Assembly (NCBI GenBank): GCA_036417435.1
Contig: CM070904.1
Coordinates: 62,070,408-62,134,407 of the forward strand
Origin: Inia geoffrensis
Taxonomy: Eukaryota; Chordata; Mammalia; Artiodactyla; Iniidae
Direction: 5' to 3'
Length of the DNA: 64,000 nt
The notes below the pieces were generated by a model. It worked only from the letters and a program-made list of their open reading frames with translations, had not been told where the DNA came from and did no database searches. A program made the position numbers and the translations under genes. Below, piece by piece: positions 35,918 through 48,284 of the stretch. Each line of letters begins with the position of its first letter. The stretch's first letter is position 1.

Positions 35918-36913
35918 CTAATCCAAAAATGGGCAGAAGACCTAAATAGACATTTTTCCAAAGAAGATATACAGAGTACCAACAAATACATGAAAGAATG
36001 CTCAACATCATTAATCATTAGAGAAATGCAAATCAAAACTACAATGAGATATCATCTCACACCAGTTAGAATGGCCATCATCAAAAAATTTACAAACAAT
36101 GAATGCTGGAGAGGGTGTAGAGAAAAGGGAACCCTCTTGCACTGTTGGTGGGAATGTAAATTGATACAGCCACTGTGGAGAACAGTATGGAGGTTCTTTA
36201 AAAAACTAAAAATAGAACTACCATATGACCCAGCAATCCCATCATTGGGCGTATACCCTGAGAAAACCATAATTCAGAAAGAGTCATGTACCACAATGTT
36301 CATTACAGCTCTATTTACAATAGCCAGGACGTGGATGCAACCTAAGTGTCCATCGACAGATGAATGGATAAAGAAGATGTGGCACATATATACAATGGAA
36401 TATTACTCAGCCATAAAAAGAAACGAAATTGAGTTATTTGCAGTGAGGTGGATGGACCTAGAGTCTGTCATACAGAGTGAAGTAAGTCAGAAAGAATAAA
36501 ACAAATACTGTATGCTAACACATATATATGGAATCTAAGAAAAAAAAAAAAGGTCATGAAGAACCTAGGGGCAGGATGGGAATAAAGACACAGACCTACT
36601 AGAGAATGGACTTGAGGATACGGGGAGGGGCAAGGGTAAGCTGGGACGAAGTGAGAGAGTGGCATGGACATACATACACTACCAAACGTAAGGTAGATAG
36701 CTAGTGGGAAGCATCTACATAGCACAGCGAGATCAGCTCAGTGCTCTGTGACCCCCTAGAGGGGTGGGATAGGGAGGGTGGGAGGGAGGGAGACGCAAGA
36801 GGGAGGAGATATGGGGATATATGTATATGTATAACTGATTCACTTTGTTATAAAGCAGAAACTAACACACCATTGTAAAGCAATTATACTCCAATAAAGA
36901 TGTAAAAAAAAAA
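35918..36913 (+). mobile_element. Young 5'-truncated L1 with open ORF2 end
   Basis: An open frame carries the last part of ORF2 ([72 protein letters not shown]) up to 36499. The 3' UTR ends 'ctccaataaagatgtaaaa' plus an A tail. The perfect 13-base direct repeat 'aatagcaggttgg' lies at 35905-35917 and 36914-36926. Only about a kilobase of L1 is present, so it is not mobile by itself. Confidence 0.93.
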
Positions 36914-37124
36914 AATAGCAGGTTGGGGCCATGAGCAGTGCAAATGCTTCTTCAGCTTGGTGTGGGAGAAAGCTTTCTATAGGCCCCTTCTCCTAACCAT
37001 TGTGCCTCGGCTCCTCCTGTTTTAATTCAATTCCAATTTTGTTATCAATGCTATGTAGAAACATGCCTTGACATGCTTGTGTAGAAAAATATGCTTCTCA
37101 AAATTGGAGAATTAGGGGAAATTT

Positions 37125-37275
37125 TTCTTTGGTTTTCCTTTTTGTGCACCTGAACTTTAAAAACTTACTCTAGAACAAACATGTACCACGCGTGCTGTAA
37201 TATTTGGGGAAAAAACAGTGTCAGAGACTTTAGTGAAAGTAATTTTGTGACACTTTCAAATGTTGCCATTGAATC
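37125..37275 (+). repeat. AT-rich repeat block, copy A
   Basis: It shares its order of motifs with 39318-39485: 'tttggttttc', 'cttgaactttaaaa'-like text, 'acatgt', and the shared tail 'attttgtgacactttcaaat'. The first half resembles an L1M 3' end; the second half is not placed. Confidence 0.6.
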
Positions 37276-37819
37276 TTCTAATCTATGAAGGACAGCATTG
37301 ATCCCTTATGATTCATCTGCTTCAGAACCCAATTTATTCTGAGCCAGATGCAGGGGCCCTGCCTGAGACTGAGACCCTGACAGATAAGAGTGATAAATAG
37401 GGTGACTGTATGTCCCAGTTTGCCTGGAAAATTCATGGCTTATGCTGGTAGTTCTAGAATAAGTATTGATGGCAGAACCTTTTCCTCTTCAAAGGGTCTC
37501 AGTTTGGATGATCGATTGTATGGTCACCAAGGTTGTAAAGATTAGTGCATTCACATCACAAGTCTGCAGCACCTTCTGTGATTGGGTATTTCGAAACAAC
37601 AGAGGAAAACTGGAGGAAGCTAAACCTTTAAGGAAAGAGAAAAAGGTGCTTTATAATTTTGAGATCCCTGAAATCGCTGGACAGGAACAGCATTCATGGG
37701 CTCTGCCTTTCCAAGTTTCTGGGGCATAAACACAAGTCTCTTCCTAATGTCTATTTGGTTAGTCCTTCCAATAGCAACATTTGATTAAATCATCTAACTG
37801 GTGTCATCCTGACAGAATG

Positions 37820-37856
37820 CAGAATGGAAGATGGAAGATGGAAGATGGAAGATGGA
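37820..37856. repeat. (GGAAGAT)n short tandem repeat
   Basis: A 7-base unit is repeated about five times in a row. Confidence 0.93.
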
Positions 37857-38639
37857 CAAGACAGAGAAATTTCCACATTTCATATCAGGGTAAGTACCAA
37901 GTGCTGCTTTCAAGTAATCTACTTAAAATATCTAAGTATTAATTATTCTTACCTTAGAGTTATTTTGAATACCCTCTGTGTGACTGTTTTAACAGTACAT
38001 ATAAAAAAAATCATTGTATAATTTCTAATCTGTGTTTAAAAGTACAAAAATAGCCTATTTAGCTTTACAAGTAAATTGGCTCACAATTCTATAATAATAA
38101 ATGCAAACTTAAATTCCTTTGGCTATTTCCTGGCATTTGTGGCAGTTTAGATAATTCCTTATACCATAGTTAATGTTCATCAGCGATTAACAAGAAACAG
38201 TAGACTATTTTCAACATTAAAAAATACCTTGGTCAGAACAAGCTTCTGTCTTTATGAATACTCTTCTGTTTTCCCAATCTAAACAATCCCTGAAATCTAA
38301 TTATAAAATTGTGGTATTTAAATCAAAGTCTCTGACATATCTTATTCCTTTAATCTTTATTCAAGTCTGATTAAGTCTAAACCCTCTTATTAAAGATCCC
38401 AGCAGTCAAAATAGATAACAATTGTAATTCATAAATGGTGCACAAAATTTTCTATAAATACCATTACAGGCTAATAATGATTTTGGAAATGGGTGTTTTC
38501 CTGCAATATGACTCACTCAGATCAGTTTCAGTGATAATTTCCCACTTTTGTAAGTCTGTGGGGAAAGGGGCAGACATATACTGTTCCTGCACTTGTTACA
38601 ATCCTTCTAGAAGTTATTAATGACTTTCAAAAGCCTTAA

Positions 38640-38960
38640 AATGTGCTTCCTCTTCCACCCAGTGAATCCACTTCTACAAACTTAGAGAGAAATAATCAGG
38701 GATCTATGCACAAAGGTATGTGAGGGATGGTTTTACATAGCAACAAGTAAGTAAATAAAAACAAAATAAAGAACTTTATCTACCTATCCCTATCTAATAT
38801 TTGGAGATTAGCTAAATATATTATCTCTAACCTGTATCGCTATGTAACCGTTAAAAACTATGATGTAGGTCTATATTTATAGACATGGACAGATGTTCAT
38901 TCTATGCAGGTAAATTATATAAGCATGTTACTAAACTGTGCGCATAGTTGCTGTTAAATG
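38640..38960 (+). repeat. Possible L1M 3' UTR fragment
   Basis: Text like 'tgaatccacttctacaaact', 'aaataatcagggatctatgc', then 'gttaaaaactatgatgtagg' resembles old L1M 3' sequence. Related text continues after the MIR, towards 39450. Confidence 0.5.
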
Positions 38961-38961
38961 T

Positions 38962-39215
38962 TTAACACATACTGAGTGTTTGTTTTGTGTGCCAGGCACT
39001 TTTCTAAATTTTCACCTGTTCTATAACATGTAATTCTCACCACCAAAAACTAGGTATTGTTATTATTTCCATTTGATAGAGGGGGGAAGTTGAGGCACAG
39101 AGAGGTTAAGTTACTTCTTTAGCACTGCTAGTAAGTGATGGAGGTGGGATTCAAACCCATGCAGGTGGCTCTTTGGCCCCTGTTCCTAACCTCTGTGCAA
39201 CAGCTGCCTCATCTT
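38962..39215 (+). repeat. MIR, nearly full length
   Basis: Head to tail it reads 'gtgtgccaggcacttttcta', 'gaggcacagagaggttaag', 'gggattcaaacccatgcagg' and 'cctaacctctgtgcaacagc'. The length and order match a complete MIR. Confidence 0.88.
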
Positions 39216-39317
39216 TTTATTCAATATCATTTTTCATAGATACTATGGATTATGCATGCATTTGTATGGTGTTTTTTTTGCAGAAGAAACTTGGTTACCT
39301 CTGGATTATGGAACTAT

Positions 39318-39485
39318 GAGAGTTTTTCCTTTGGTTTTCTTTCTGTATACTTGAACTTTTAAAATTATCCTAGAATAATTTTATTATTGTTATTCTAGAA
39401 GAAACATGTGCAATATAATTTGGAAAAAAAGCATCAGAAACTTTTAATGAAAGTGACTAATTTTGTGACACTTTCAAATGTTTCA
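39318..39485 (+). repeat. AT-rich repeat block, copy B
   Basis: This is the partner of the block at 37125. It is slightly longer, with an extra ATTATTGTTATTCTAG-like insertion in the middle. Confidence 0.6.
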
Positions 39486-40112
39486 GAAAGATTTTAAAAT
39501 GCTGCATGTACACATCTACAAACACATTTAATCTATAAAAGAGAAGTAAAAAGAGAGTTTAGGTGAGAGGTGAAATAGATCAGACCCAGCTCCTTAGCAG
39601 TCTTTTGACAGTTTATGTTATTACTTTACAGCGTTAGTTAACGTGTGTGCTTTTGCTCTTCCAATTAAATTTTAAGTTCTTTGGCATCCACTGGAAACCC
39701 TACTACACACAGTGACTGACAGGTAAGATTCTGCTTAATTAGTAAACAGCTTAATTATTTATAAATGGAAACGGAATGGTTAAGCTCCCCAGCAAAGCAG
39801 GAATTCAGACTTAAGTTTAGAAGTCTCTCTATGCACTTGTTGGAGCTGAAAATTCTCCTGGGTCCTTTGCTGTAGCCTCAACTTCTCTTTCCCAGGGGGG
39901 AGAACATAAGAGAGGCACGGCCAGGTGTCAAATGGAATGACCCAGGGTTCAGCTCAAAATTCTGGGTGTGAGTTTGGGCCATGTTAATAACAGAAAAATA
40001 TTTTCCAAGGGACCTTTTCTTTCCAGAAGGCATCTTGGCATACATGGACATAACTGTAAACACCAATCATTTTAATTGTACCGACATCAATGTGCATCAT
40101 CCACCTACTTAC

Positions 40113-40286
40113 TCCTTACGAAATTTTCTTCAGTCTCATCTGCAATACTTAGTAAAGCACCTCCTTGCATCTGGCATGAAGAGTGTGCCTCGCTCCAGGA
40201 GAGGGAGGAAAGCAGGTTGAATTGGTAGCAAATGTGTGAATTGAGATCCTTCTCCCAGACAGCGTCACAACCCACCTCTGTAGATG
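40113..40286 (-). CDS. PLA2R1: PLA2R1 exon 4: first part of CTLD1
   Basis: This 174-base exon encodes 57 codons, phase 1 to phase 1. It starts in the FN2-CTLD1 linker (T)STEVGCD and covers the N-terminal half of the first C-type lectin-like domain: EKDLNSHICYQF, then LSWSEAHSSC, the helix-1 segment, then GGALLSIADETEENF, the helix-2 segment. The cysteines match the long-form CTLD pattern. The acceptor is TTTTGTTTTCAG and the donor is AGGA/GTAAGT. The last base A joins AG of exon 5 to give K, where I recall E in the human protein. Confidence 0.96.
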
Positions 40287-40426
40287 CTGAAAACAAAATC
40301 CATTAAAACATTATAATCTTATTTTATTTATACGGCGATATATTTCTAAGATGAATTTGAATGGCATGATTCCAACTTGCAACTCTTAAAACTTCAAAGC
40401 CCTTATCTATTCTTGATTAGGTCTTT

Positions 40427-40632
40427 TTTTTTTTTTTTTTGCGGTACGCGGGCCTCTCACTGCTGTGGCCTCCCCCGTTGCGGAGCACAGGCTCCGGACA
40501 CGCAGGCTCAGCGGCCATGGCTCATGGGCCCAGCCGCTCTGCGGCATGTGGGATCTTCCCGGACCGGGGCACAAACCTGTGTCCCCTGCATCGGCAGGCG
40601 GACTCTCAACCACTGCACCATCAGGGAAGCCC
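40427..40632 (-). mobile_element. CHR-type SINE near exon 4 acceptor
   Basis: A poly-T start is followed by 'gcggtacgcgggcctctcac', and it ends 'ccatcagggaagccc'. The direct repeat 'ttgattaggtctt' flanks both sides. It is in the same sense as PLA2R1 and its A tail ends about 140 bases before exon 4. Confidence 0.95.
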
Positions 40633-41999
40633 TTGATTAGGTCTTTACGATGAAATCTGCATTGTTTTCCCATAAACACTTTATGGTAAAACTTGTTCAA
40701 GATTGAAAGGAAGTTCAAGAAATTATCAATAAAGAAGCTCTGATCCTTTCTGGGAAAATGACATTAGCTGTTTTTAAGAGAAGGAAATATAATTGGAGTA
40801 TAGATATTTGTGAAAATAACATCTGAATTCTTTAAAGTCAGAACTTTATACTGAAAGCTGTGTGAACTGAAGTATTTATTTGAGATAGATGTAAATATTG
40901 TTTCAAAAAGCTTTTCCCTGCAAATACTAAAATGCTAGATGGAATAAAAGGGATACAGTAGAAACATGACTCTAAAATGAACAGAAGTTTTCAAATAAAC
41001 ATTGAGAACAGGAACACTGATATTTAGTTTAAGAAAGTTCTTTCAGTCAAAAGGAGGAGAAGCAAAATCCACTTGCAAAACATTGGCCAAGGATTGTGTA
41101 GTTTGCTTAAAAGTAAATTTAATAAAATATGAGACGTGGTTCTGAAATCTGAAGTTTATTGAAATAACAGAAAATGAAGACCTACTTTGGGTGCCTTTGC
41201 TGAAATTTTAAATCAAACCCTAAGGTGAACATAAGCAGCCATAAAAATTACCTGAAATCAAACTCAGCCAAAGAATTTCAGAATGTAGACAATGTGAACC
41301 ATGCTACAGCATGAGTGTAACTGATGATCAGACAATCTGCTAAAATTTAGAACGTTTCCCGAAGTGCAATCCACAGAGTATGACAACTTTAAGAGCTCTC
41401 CAAGAAAAGCTGAGACAGTGCATATGTTGCCTCCTCCAGGGAATTCATAATATACAGCAGCATATTAAAGCCTCTGAGAAGTTCTCTAATAAAGAAACAG
41501 CTTAATTTTAATTCAGTATACTTCAAACTTATTTGACAATGAAATCTTTTTGGTTTATTTTCTTTTTCCCACAATACTTAGTTAGATGGCTCCGCTGGGA
41601 ATGTGGCAAGTTTGTTTTCATATCTGGTTGCAATGTGCCTTCCCCAGAACAGAGTTAGTTAAGGAGAAGTTATTATATAAATCTAAGGTTGTCTACAGAG
41701 TTTCCTGACTGTCACATGTATTTATAGAAGGATCCAAGATTGAAGGAGGATCTATCACCAAGAAGACAAGTCTATCACCAAGGAAAACCGTAGGAAGAGG
41801 AAGAGAAAGGGAGGAGGACCTCTTCAGTAATCATCTTGCCCTGGTGGCTGAAATTTCCCCATTGAGTTTGAATCCTTAGAGACTGTCTTCAGTTAAAAAG
41901 CTATGCCATCCATGAGATGGACAACACACTAAGCATTATCAGGTATCAGTATAGCCCTGTTCATCCCGTGTGAGAGCTGAGGCCATGAAAGAGGAGTGT

Positions 42000-42182
42000 T
42001 TACAATTTCAGTGTGCACAAAAATCACTTAGCCAGCTTCTTAAAAAAAACCACAGGTTCCTGGTTCTCAGTCTCAGAGATTTTGAATTGGAAGGTTTGGG
42101 TGGGATTCAGAAAGCTGACATTCTAACGTATTACTGATTCTAATGCAAATGGTTCACAAAGCAAACACTGGGAAACCCTGTT
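42000..42182 (+). mobile_element. MER5A remnant
   Basis: The text 'cagtgtgcacaaaaatcact', 'tcagagattttgaattggaa' and the end 'acactgggaaaccctg' follow the MER5A layout, with heavy decay. Confidence 0.7.
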
Positions 42183-43517
42183 TTGAAAGAAATCATTTGA
42201 AGCACTTCCCAAGGAGAGCAGGTATGAGTAGCCTTTGGCTACTAGAAGATAGTAGGATGTCAGAAGGGGAGATAGGAGGAGGATGTCAAAAGGAGAGATC
42301 TGGGTATAGGGTACCTGCCTCTCATCTACTGCCTTGGGTAAAGATTTGATAATAAGTCCTAATTATAAGCCTCCATGATAATCCATGCCATGATAAGAAA
42401 AGGTTCGGAGGACACTTCAGTTGATCTCATTCCCATTTTTGCCAAGAGTTGGTCCTGCCCTTTCAACAGGACATGAATTAAGCTACGTAAAGCAGCCTTT
42501 TGCAGAAATCTGCCTGAGTTCTATACATTAAACAGTTAAGATGAGAGGCTTACAGTTGATCCTGTCTGTGCTACAAATTACACTTCCCAGTTTTGTTAGA
42601 TTTCCCCTGGCTTTGTGTTATCTGTGCCAGTTCTTAAGTTTAATCAAAAGGAAACTCCCAGTCAAATGTTTGCAAAAGGTGCCCATATTCTTCTAACAAG
42701 GCAGTCCATTTGTCATTAAAATTTGGTTTTAACTAAAATGTAAGAATTTGTATTTCTATGCCGTCAGGCACAAGTCCTCTCTTTGCTTCTCTAGATGGGC
42801 TGCGTGTCACTCCATGGATCCGATTTGAAGATTTCATGGTAACAAGTGGAATGAAAGTGCCACCCTGGGCCTGGGCACTGTGATGTGTTCTTCTGATCTC
42901 CCATCAGGACTGAAGGCCTAATTTCCCCAGCTGCCAGCAGACACCTCTCAACATGAAGCCTTCTTCAAGGATTGCCTTGGCTGAAGAGGCTCTTTGCCTA
43001 ATACCACTTCCTAAGTGCAGTCTGCAAACCGTGACTGGTCAGTGCAGGGCTATAAGACCCCTCCTCTCACCCCAACTAGGGGCAAATCCAGCCCGAGAAT
43101 TCCTTGTGGGTCAGTGTAGGGAGTCACCAGCCCTGCATCACTGTCCTGTGCAATCCTGCTCTCTTCCCTTCATTTCTGTGTGTATCGATCCTGAGACCCC
43201 TCCCCAGGAGGCCTCCTGCATGCTCACCTTGGCCTCGGAGACTGTTTCCTGGGAACTCCCTTGCCACAGGGTCCCATCCTGGCCTGGGACATTTGCGTGT
43301 ATTTATTCTTAATCCTCTTGCTTATTCATAACTAACTTCTGCTTCAAAGCCACTGAAAATTGCAGGCTGGTACATTTACTTTTTCTTGAAAAATTCTAAT
43401 CTAAGGGATACCATCAGATTGTTATATTTCTTTGCATCTTTGGTTGTCTTTATATCATCTCTTCTGTCGCTAAATTCTAAGTTCCTTGAAGGAAGCAGCT
43501 ATGTCCTATATATCTTT

Positions 43518-43802
43518 TTTTTCTTTCTTTCTTTATTTTTGGCTGCGTTGGGTCTTCGTTTCTGTGTGAGGGCTTTCTCCAGTTGGCGGCGAGCAGGGGC
43601 CACTCTTCATCGCGGTGCGCAGGCCTCTCACTCTGGTGGCCTCTCTTGTTGTGGAGCACAGGCTCCAGATGCGCAGGCTCAGTAGTTGTGGCTCACGGGC
43701 CCAGTTGCTCTGTGGCATGTGGGATCTTCCCAGACCAGGGCTCGAACCCGTGTCCCCTGCATTGGCAGGCAGACTCTCAACCACTGCGCCACCAGAGAAG
43801 CC
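43518..43802 (-). mobile_element. CHR-type SINE, long form, reverse
   Basis: It begins with a (TTTC)n tail and 'ggctgcgttgggtcttcgtt', and ends 'gccaccagagaagcct'. The direct repeat 'gtcctatatatctttt' (one base differing at each end) flanks it. The target looks like an old L2 end ('aagttccttgaaggaagcag'). Confidence 0.94.
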
Positions 43803-44839
43803 TGTCCTATATATCTTTGCATCTCCTACTGTTTGAAGAAAGATTGCCAAAAATCTTTTGCATGATGGTAATTTTTTTTCCCTTTCAAAATACACCTTTC
43901 TTCTAATGAACTGAAGTATATTCATGTCAACACCGATTTTATTATAGATTATGACTGAGATGCAGCCATTTCTCCTTCTCTATTAATATGGCTCTTTTTG
44001 TCATCCCTAAGGATACAGCTTTGTCATTGTCCCAGGTGTATCTTTCCTGCCACTTTAAAAAATGGTTGAATTCTTTTTAAAAAAATAACTCTTATACTAT
44101 TCAAGCAACTCCAGGCTACAAAATTACTATTTTTCTCTCTCTTTGGTCTTTCATACACTCAGCAAATAGTTATTGAATATCTGCTCCCTGAAAAGTGTTT
44201 TGTTGGTAAATCTCATGTAAAAGGGATACCAAACCAAGTCAGCACTTCCTGCTGTTCATCCCCAATGCCTTACATGCTCCTTGGTAGCCCTGATCACAGT
44301 TGAGATTAAATGACGTGTTATGGGATTGCTTATTGATTGTCTGTTTTTCCTGATAAAATTAAGTATCAGGAGAGCAGGTACCATGTTCCATCTTTTTCAT
44401 GTTATTTCCCAAGCTTGCCACCAGAATTTAAAGGCAGTTAGGCAGAGGAGATTATGCTATCAAAGGAAGCTGAGAGGTCATGGCCACAAAGGAAAGAGGA
44501 AAACTAGTAGGTGTGGGTCCCAGAAGCCCAAGGAAAGAGATGGTGTCAGTTTGTTACACGTTGTTGAATCTTTCAGTAGGATGAGGACTGAGTCCATTAG
44601 TGACTTTATGGAGCACGTTCTAACAGAGGAACCCAATCATCTGCCTGCTCCATGCCTGCACCCAACAGATGAGCACTGCCAAGAAAAGTCATCCAATGGA
44701 TTATCAACCACCCCCAATACTTCCTGGAAACATTACCGGTTTTCCCTAAAAAGCTTGCTCTCCCAACAGCCACTGTGTTCATTTCACACCTTTCCTGTTG
44801 TCCAAACCTCTCACTCTTTCTTCCCCCTCTTCAGAGAAA

Positions 44840-45249
44840 GTCCGCAGCCACTGGACTAGTTTCTCCTCATTTTCCCCATCACTTAATCCATCAACCTTCT
44901 TGGACCTGTACTATCCTCTCCTTCTTCCCTCCCATGGAGAAGTTGTCTTTACATCCATAAAACGTCAATCTGTCCATCTATGATCTGGACCCTATTTCCT
45001 TCTGCCTTCTGAGAGACCATATTTATTTCACCAACTGTTTCACTTTCCTGCATCCTCAACCTTTTTCTGTTAGATCCTTTCCAGAAGCATTCAAAGATGA
45101 CCTAGCAGCTCTCATCCTTAAAAAACAAGAAACAAAAAAAATCTCTCCCTTGGCCTCCCCATCGCAGTCTCTACCTTTTCTCTACCCCCATTAATCACAT
45201 ATTTTTATACGTACGCTGTCTCCAATTTCTCATCTCTCATTTACTCTTT
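44840..45249 (+). repeat. L2-like LINE, 5' piece before L1 insertion
   Basis: The run 'gctgtctccaatttctcatc' and preceding CT-rich text resemble internal L2 sequence. It continues after the L1 at 47782. The start point is approximate. Confidence 0.5.
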
Positions 45250-47768
45250 AAAAAAAAACAATTTCACTGAGATATAATTAACATGCCATATAACTCACCC
45301 ATTTAAAGTATGTAATTCAATGGTTTTTAGTATATTCAAAGCATTGTGCAACCATCACCACAATCAAGTTTAGAAAATTTTGTGGGAACCCAATTCCCAT
45401 TAGCAGTCATTTACCATTTTTCTCTCAGTCCTCACCCCTACCCCCAGCCCAAGGCAACCACTAAACTAGTGTCTGTCTCTATAGATTTGCTTATTCTGAA
45501 CATTTCATATAAGTGGAATTATACAGTGTGTGATCTTTTTGTGACTGGCTTCTTTCATTTAGCATAATGTTTCCAAGGGTCATCCATGTTGTAGCATGTA
45601 CCAGTACTTCATTTCTTTACATTGTCCAATAATTTCCCATTAAATACTACTGGGTATACTACATGTTATTTATGCATTCATCAATAGGTAGACATTTGGG
45701 TTGTTTCTATTTTTTGGCTATTATAAATAACATTGCTATAAGCGTTTGTGTAAAGGTTTTTGTGTAGGTAGATGTTTTCATTTCTCCTGGATATATACTT
45801 AGGAGTAGAATTAGGGGTCATATGATAACCCAATGTTTGACCTTTTAAGGAACTGACAGACTGTTTTCCAAAGCAGCTGTATCCTTTTACAATCCTTTCA
45901 GCAGTGGATGAGAGTTCCAATTTCTCTATATCCTTGTCAGCATTTGTTATTGTCTGTCTCTTTGATTTTAACCATCCTGTGGGAGGTAAAGTGGTATCTC
46001 ACTGTGGTTTTTGTTTGAATTTCCCTGATGGCTAATGATACTGAGCATCTTTTCATGTGGTTATTGGCCATTTGTAAATCTTTTTTTTGGAGAAATGTCT
46101 ATTCAGACACTTTACCCATTTTTAAATTGGGACTTTTGTCTTTTTATTATTGAGTTATGAGTTCTTTATATATTCTAGATATAGGTCCCTTATTAGATAT
46201 CTGATTTGCAAAGTTTTTACCCCATTCTGTGGGTTGTCTTTTCACTTTCTTGATTGTGTCCTTTGAAACACAAAAAATTTTTGATTTTGATGAAGTTCAA
46301 CTTATCTATTTTTTCTTTTGTTGCTTGCATTTTGGTGTCACATCTAAGAATTCATTGCATTTTCAAGATCATGAAGATTTACCCCTATGTATTCTTGTAA
46401 GAGTTTTATAGTTTTATCTCTTCCATGTAAGTTTTAAAATCTATTTTGAGTTAATTTTTTTTATAAGGTGAGAGACTGGAGTTTAATTTTATTATTTTGA
46501 ATCCAGTTTCCCTGCACCATTTTTTGAAAAGACTATTGTTTCCCCATTGAATTGTCTTGGCATCCTTGTCAAAAATCAATTAATCATAGGTGTGGCCTCT
46601 AGGTTTTATTCTATTTTGACAGTATCACATTGTCTTGATGACAGTCACTTTGCATAAGTTTTGAAAATGAGAAGTATAAGTCCTCCAGCTTTGTTCTTCC
46701 TTTTCATGATTATTTTGGCTCTTCTGGGTCCTTTGAATTTCCATGTGAATTTTAGGATGAGCCTGTCAATTTCCGCAAAGGAGTCAGCTAGGATTTTGAT
46801 AAAGATTGCTGTAGTAGTGCCATCTTAGCAATATTAAGCCCTCTGATCACATGAACATGGAATGTCTTTCCATTTATTTAATTTTCTTTCATTTCTTTCA
46901 ACAATATTTTGTAGTTTTTAGAGAGAAGTTTTTCATGTCTTTTGTTAAATTTTTCCTAAGGATTTTATCCTTTTGGATGTAACAATAAATGGATTTGTTT
47001 TCTCTCTGTCTCTATTTTGATTTGTTTTCTTAATTTAATTTCTGGATTGTTCATTGCTACAGTATTGAAGTACAGTTGATTTTTATATATTGATCTTGTG
47101 TCCTGTGAATGAGTCTATTTGTTGTAGTAGTTTTTATAGTGGGTTACTTAAAAATTTATGCATACAGGATCATGTCATCTGCAAAGAGAGATAGTTTTAC
47201 AACCCCCTTTCCAATCTGGATGACTTAAATTTTCTTGCCTACTTGCCCAGGCTAGAACATCCAGTACAATGTTGAATAGAGGTGTTGAGAGTGGATAGTC
47301 TGTCTTATTCCTGATCTTATGGGAAAGCATCTAGTCTTCAACCATTAAGTATGCTGGCTGTGGGGTTTTCAAAGATGCCCTTTATCAGGTTGAGGACGTT
47401 CTCTTCTGTTTTTAGTTTAGTTTTGTTTTTTTTATGAAGGGATGTAAAGTTTTGTCAAATGTTTTTTCTGCACCTATTGAGATAATTGTGTGTCCTTTCT
47501 ACTATTTATATAGGTATTACATTAATTGATTTTCAGATTTTCAACCGATCTTACATTCTTGGGATAAGTTGGTCATGGTGTACAATTCTTTTTATATGTT
47601 GTTGGATTCTGTTTGCTAGTATTTTGTTGAGGATTTTTGCATGTATATTCATAAGAGATATTAGTCTGTAGTTTTCTTTTCTTGTGATGTCTTTAGTTTC
47701 AGTACCATGGTAATACTGGCCTCATAAAATGAATTGGGAAGTGTTCCTTCCTTCCTCTTCTGTTTTTC
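45250..47768 (-). mobile_element. Old L1, antisense to plus strand, inside L2
   Basis: The plus strand shows reverse-complement L1: 'tcactgagatataattaaca', 'gcttctttcatttagcataa', and further along 'tggcctcataaaatgaattg'. The direct repeat 'catttactcttt' at 45238-45249 and 47769-47780 marks the ends. The reverse-transcriptase part is full of stops. It reads in the same direction as PLA2R1. Confidence 0.85.
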
Positions 47769-47781
47769 CATTTACTCTTTT

Positions 47782-48035
47782 ACCCACTCAATCTGGTAAC
47801 TAGAGTATATCTTGTCAAGGCCATCAATGACCTCCATGTTGCCAGATCCAGCAAACACTTAGTTTCAGACCTTGTCAAATCAGACCCTTCAGCAGCATTC
47901 ACTTGAATGTGAACTTCATTAGGGCAGGCACCATGACTTTCATCTTTCACATTTGTGGTTACAATCACAGCACCGAGCTGAGTGCTTGGTGCATAGCAGG
48001 TGTTCAATACATATTTGTGGAAAAGAGTGAATGAA
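47782..48035 (+). repeat. L2-like LINE, 3' piece after L1 insertion
   Basis: The text 'ggccatcaatgacctccatg' is followed by an L2 3' end, 'gggcaggcaccatgactttc' then 'gtgttcaatacatatttgtg'. Together with 44840-45249 it forms one interrupted element, though internal sequence is missing. Confidence 0.65.
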
Positions 48036-48284
48036 TGGTTTGTGGAAATGGAGGTCAGGCATACATCTTCATAGAAGCCAAGAAGAGACAGTGCTCTGAG
48101 GAACGAAAGCAAGGTGAGTGGGGGGAGACAATTCTTTTGAGAAGTCTGTCTATGCAGGGGATGAGAGAGAGAGGTATTTTCAGGAGGCTGAAGTGGAGAT
48201 GAAGGATTTGTATTATTTTAAGATGTTATTTTAAGAGTGAGTAGGTTTAACTGCTAATGAGAAGGATCCATCATTCATCTATGT

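Larger units (their letters stand above)
35122..40112 (-). other. PLA2R1: PLA2R1 intron 4
   Basis: This 5.0 kb intron holds a young L1 (35918-36913), a GGAAGAT short tandem repeat (37820-37856), two related AT-rich blocks (37125-37275 and 39318-39485) and a MIR (38962-39215). The stretches 35122-35900 and 37860-38640 show nothing recognisable. Confidence 0.85.

Noticed and set aside
44320..44859. 179-codon open frame on the plus strand, the longest non-exonic, non-LINE frame in intron 3
   Set aside because: No recognisable domain, no splice context, composition like intron/L2 text, and antisense to the gene.
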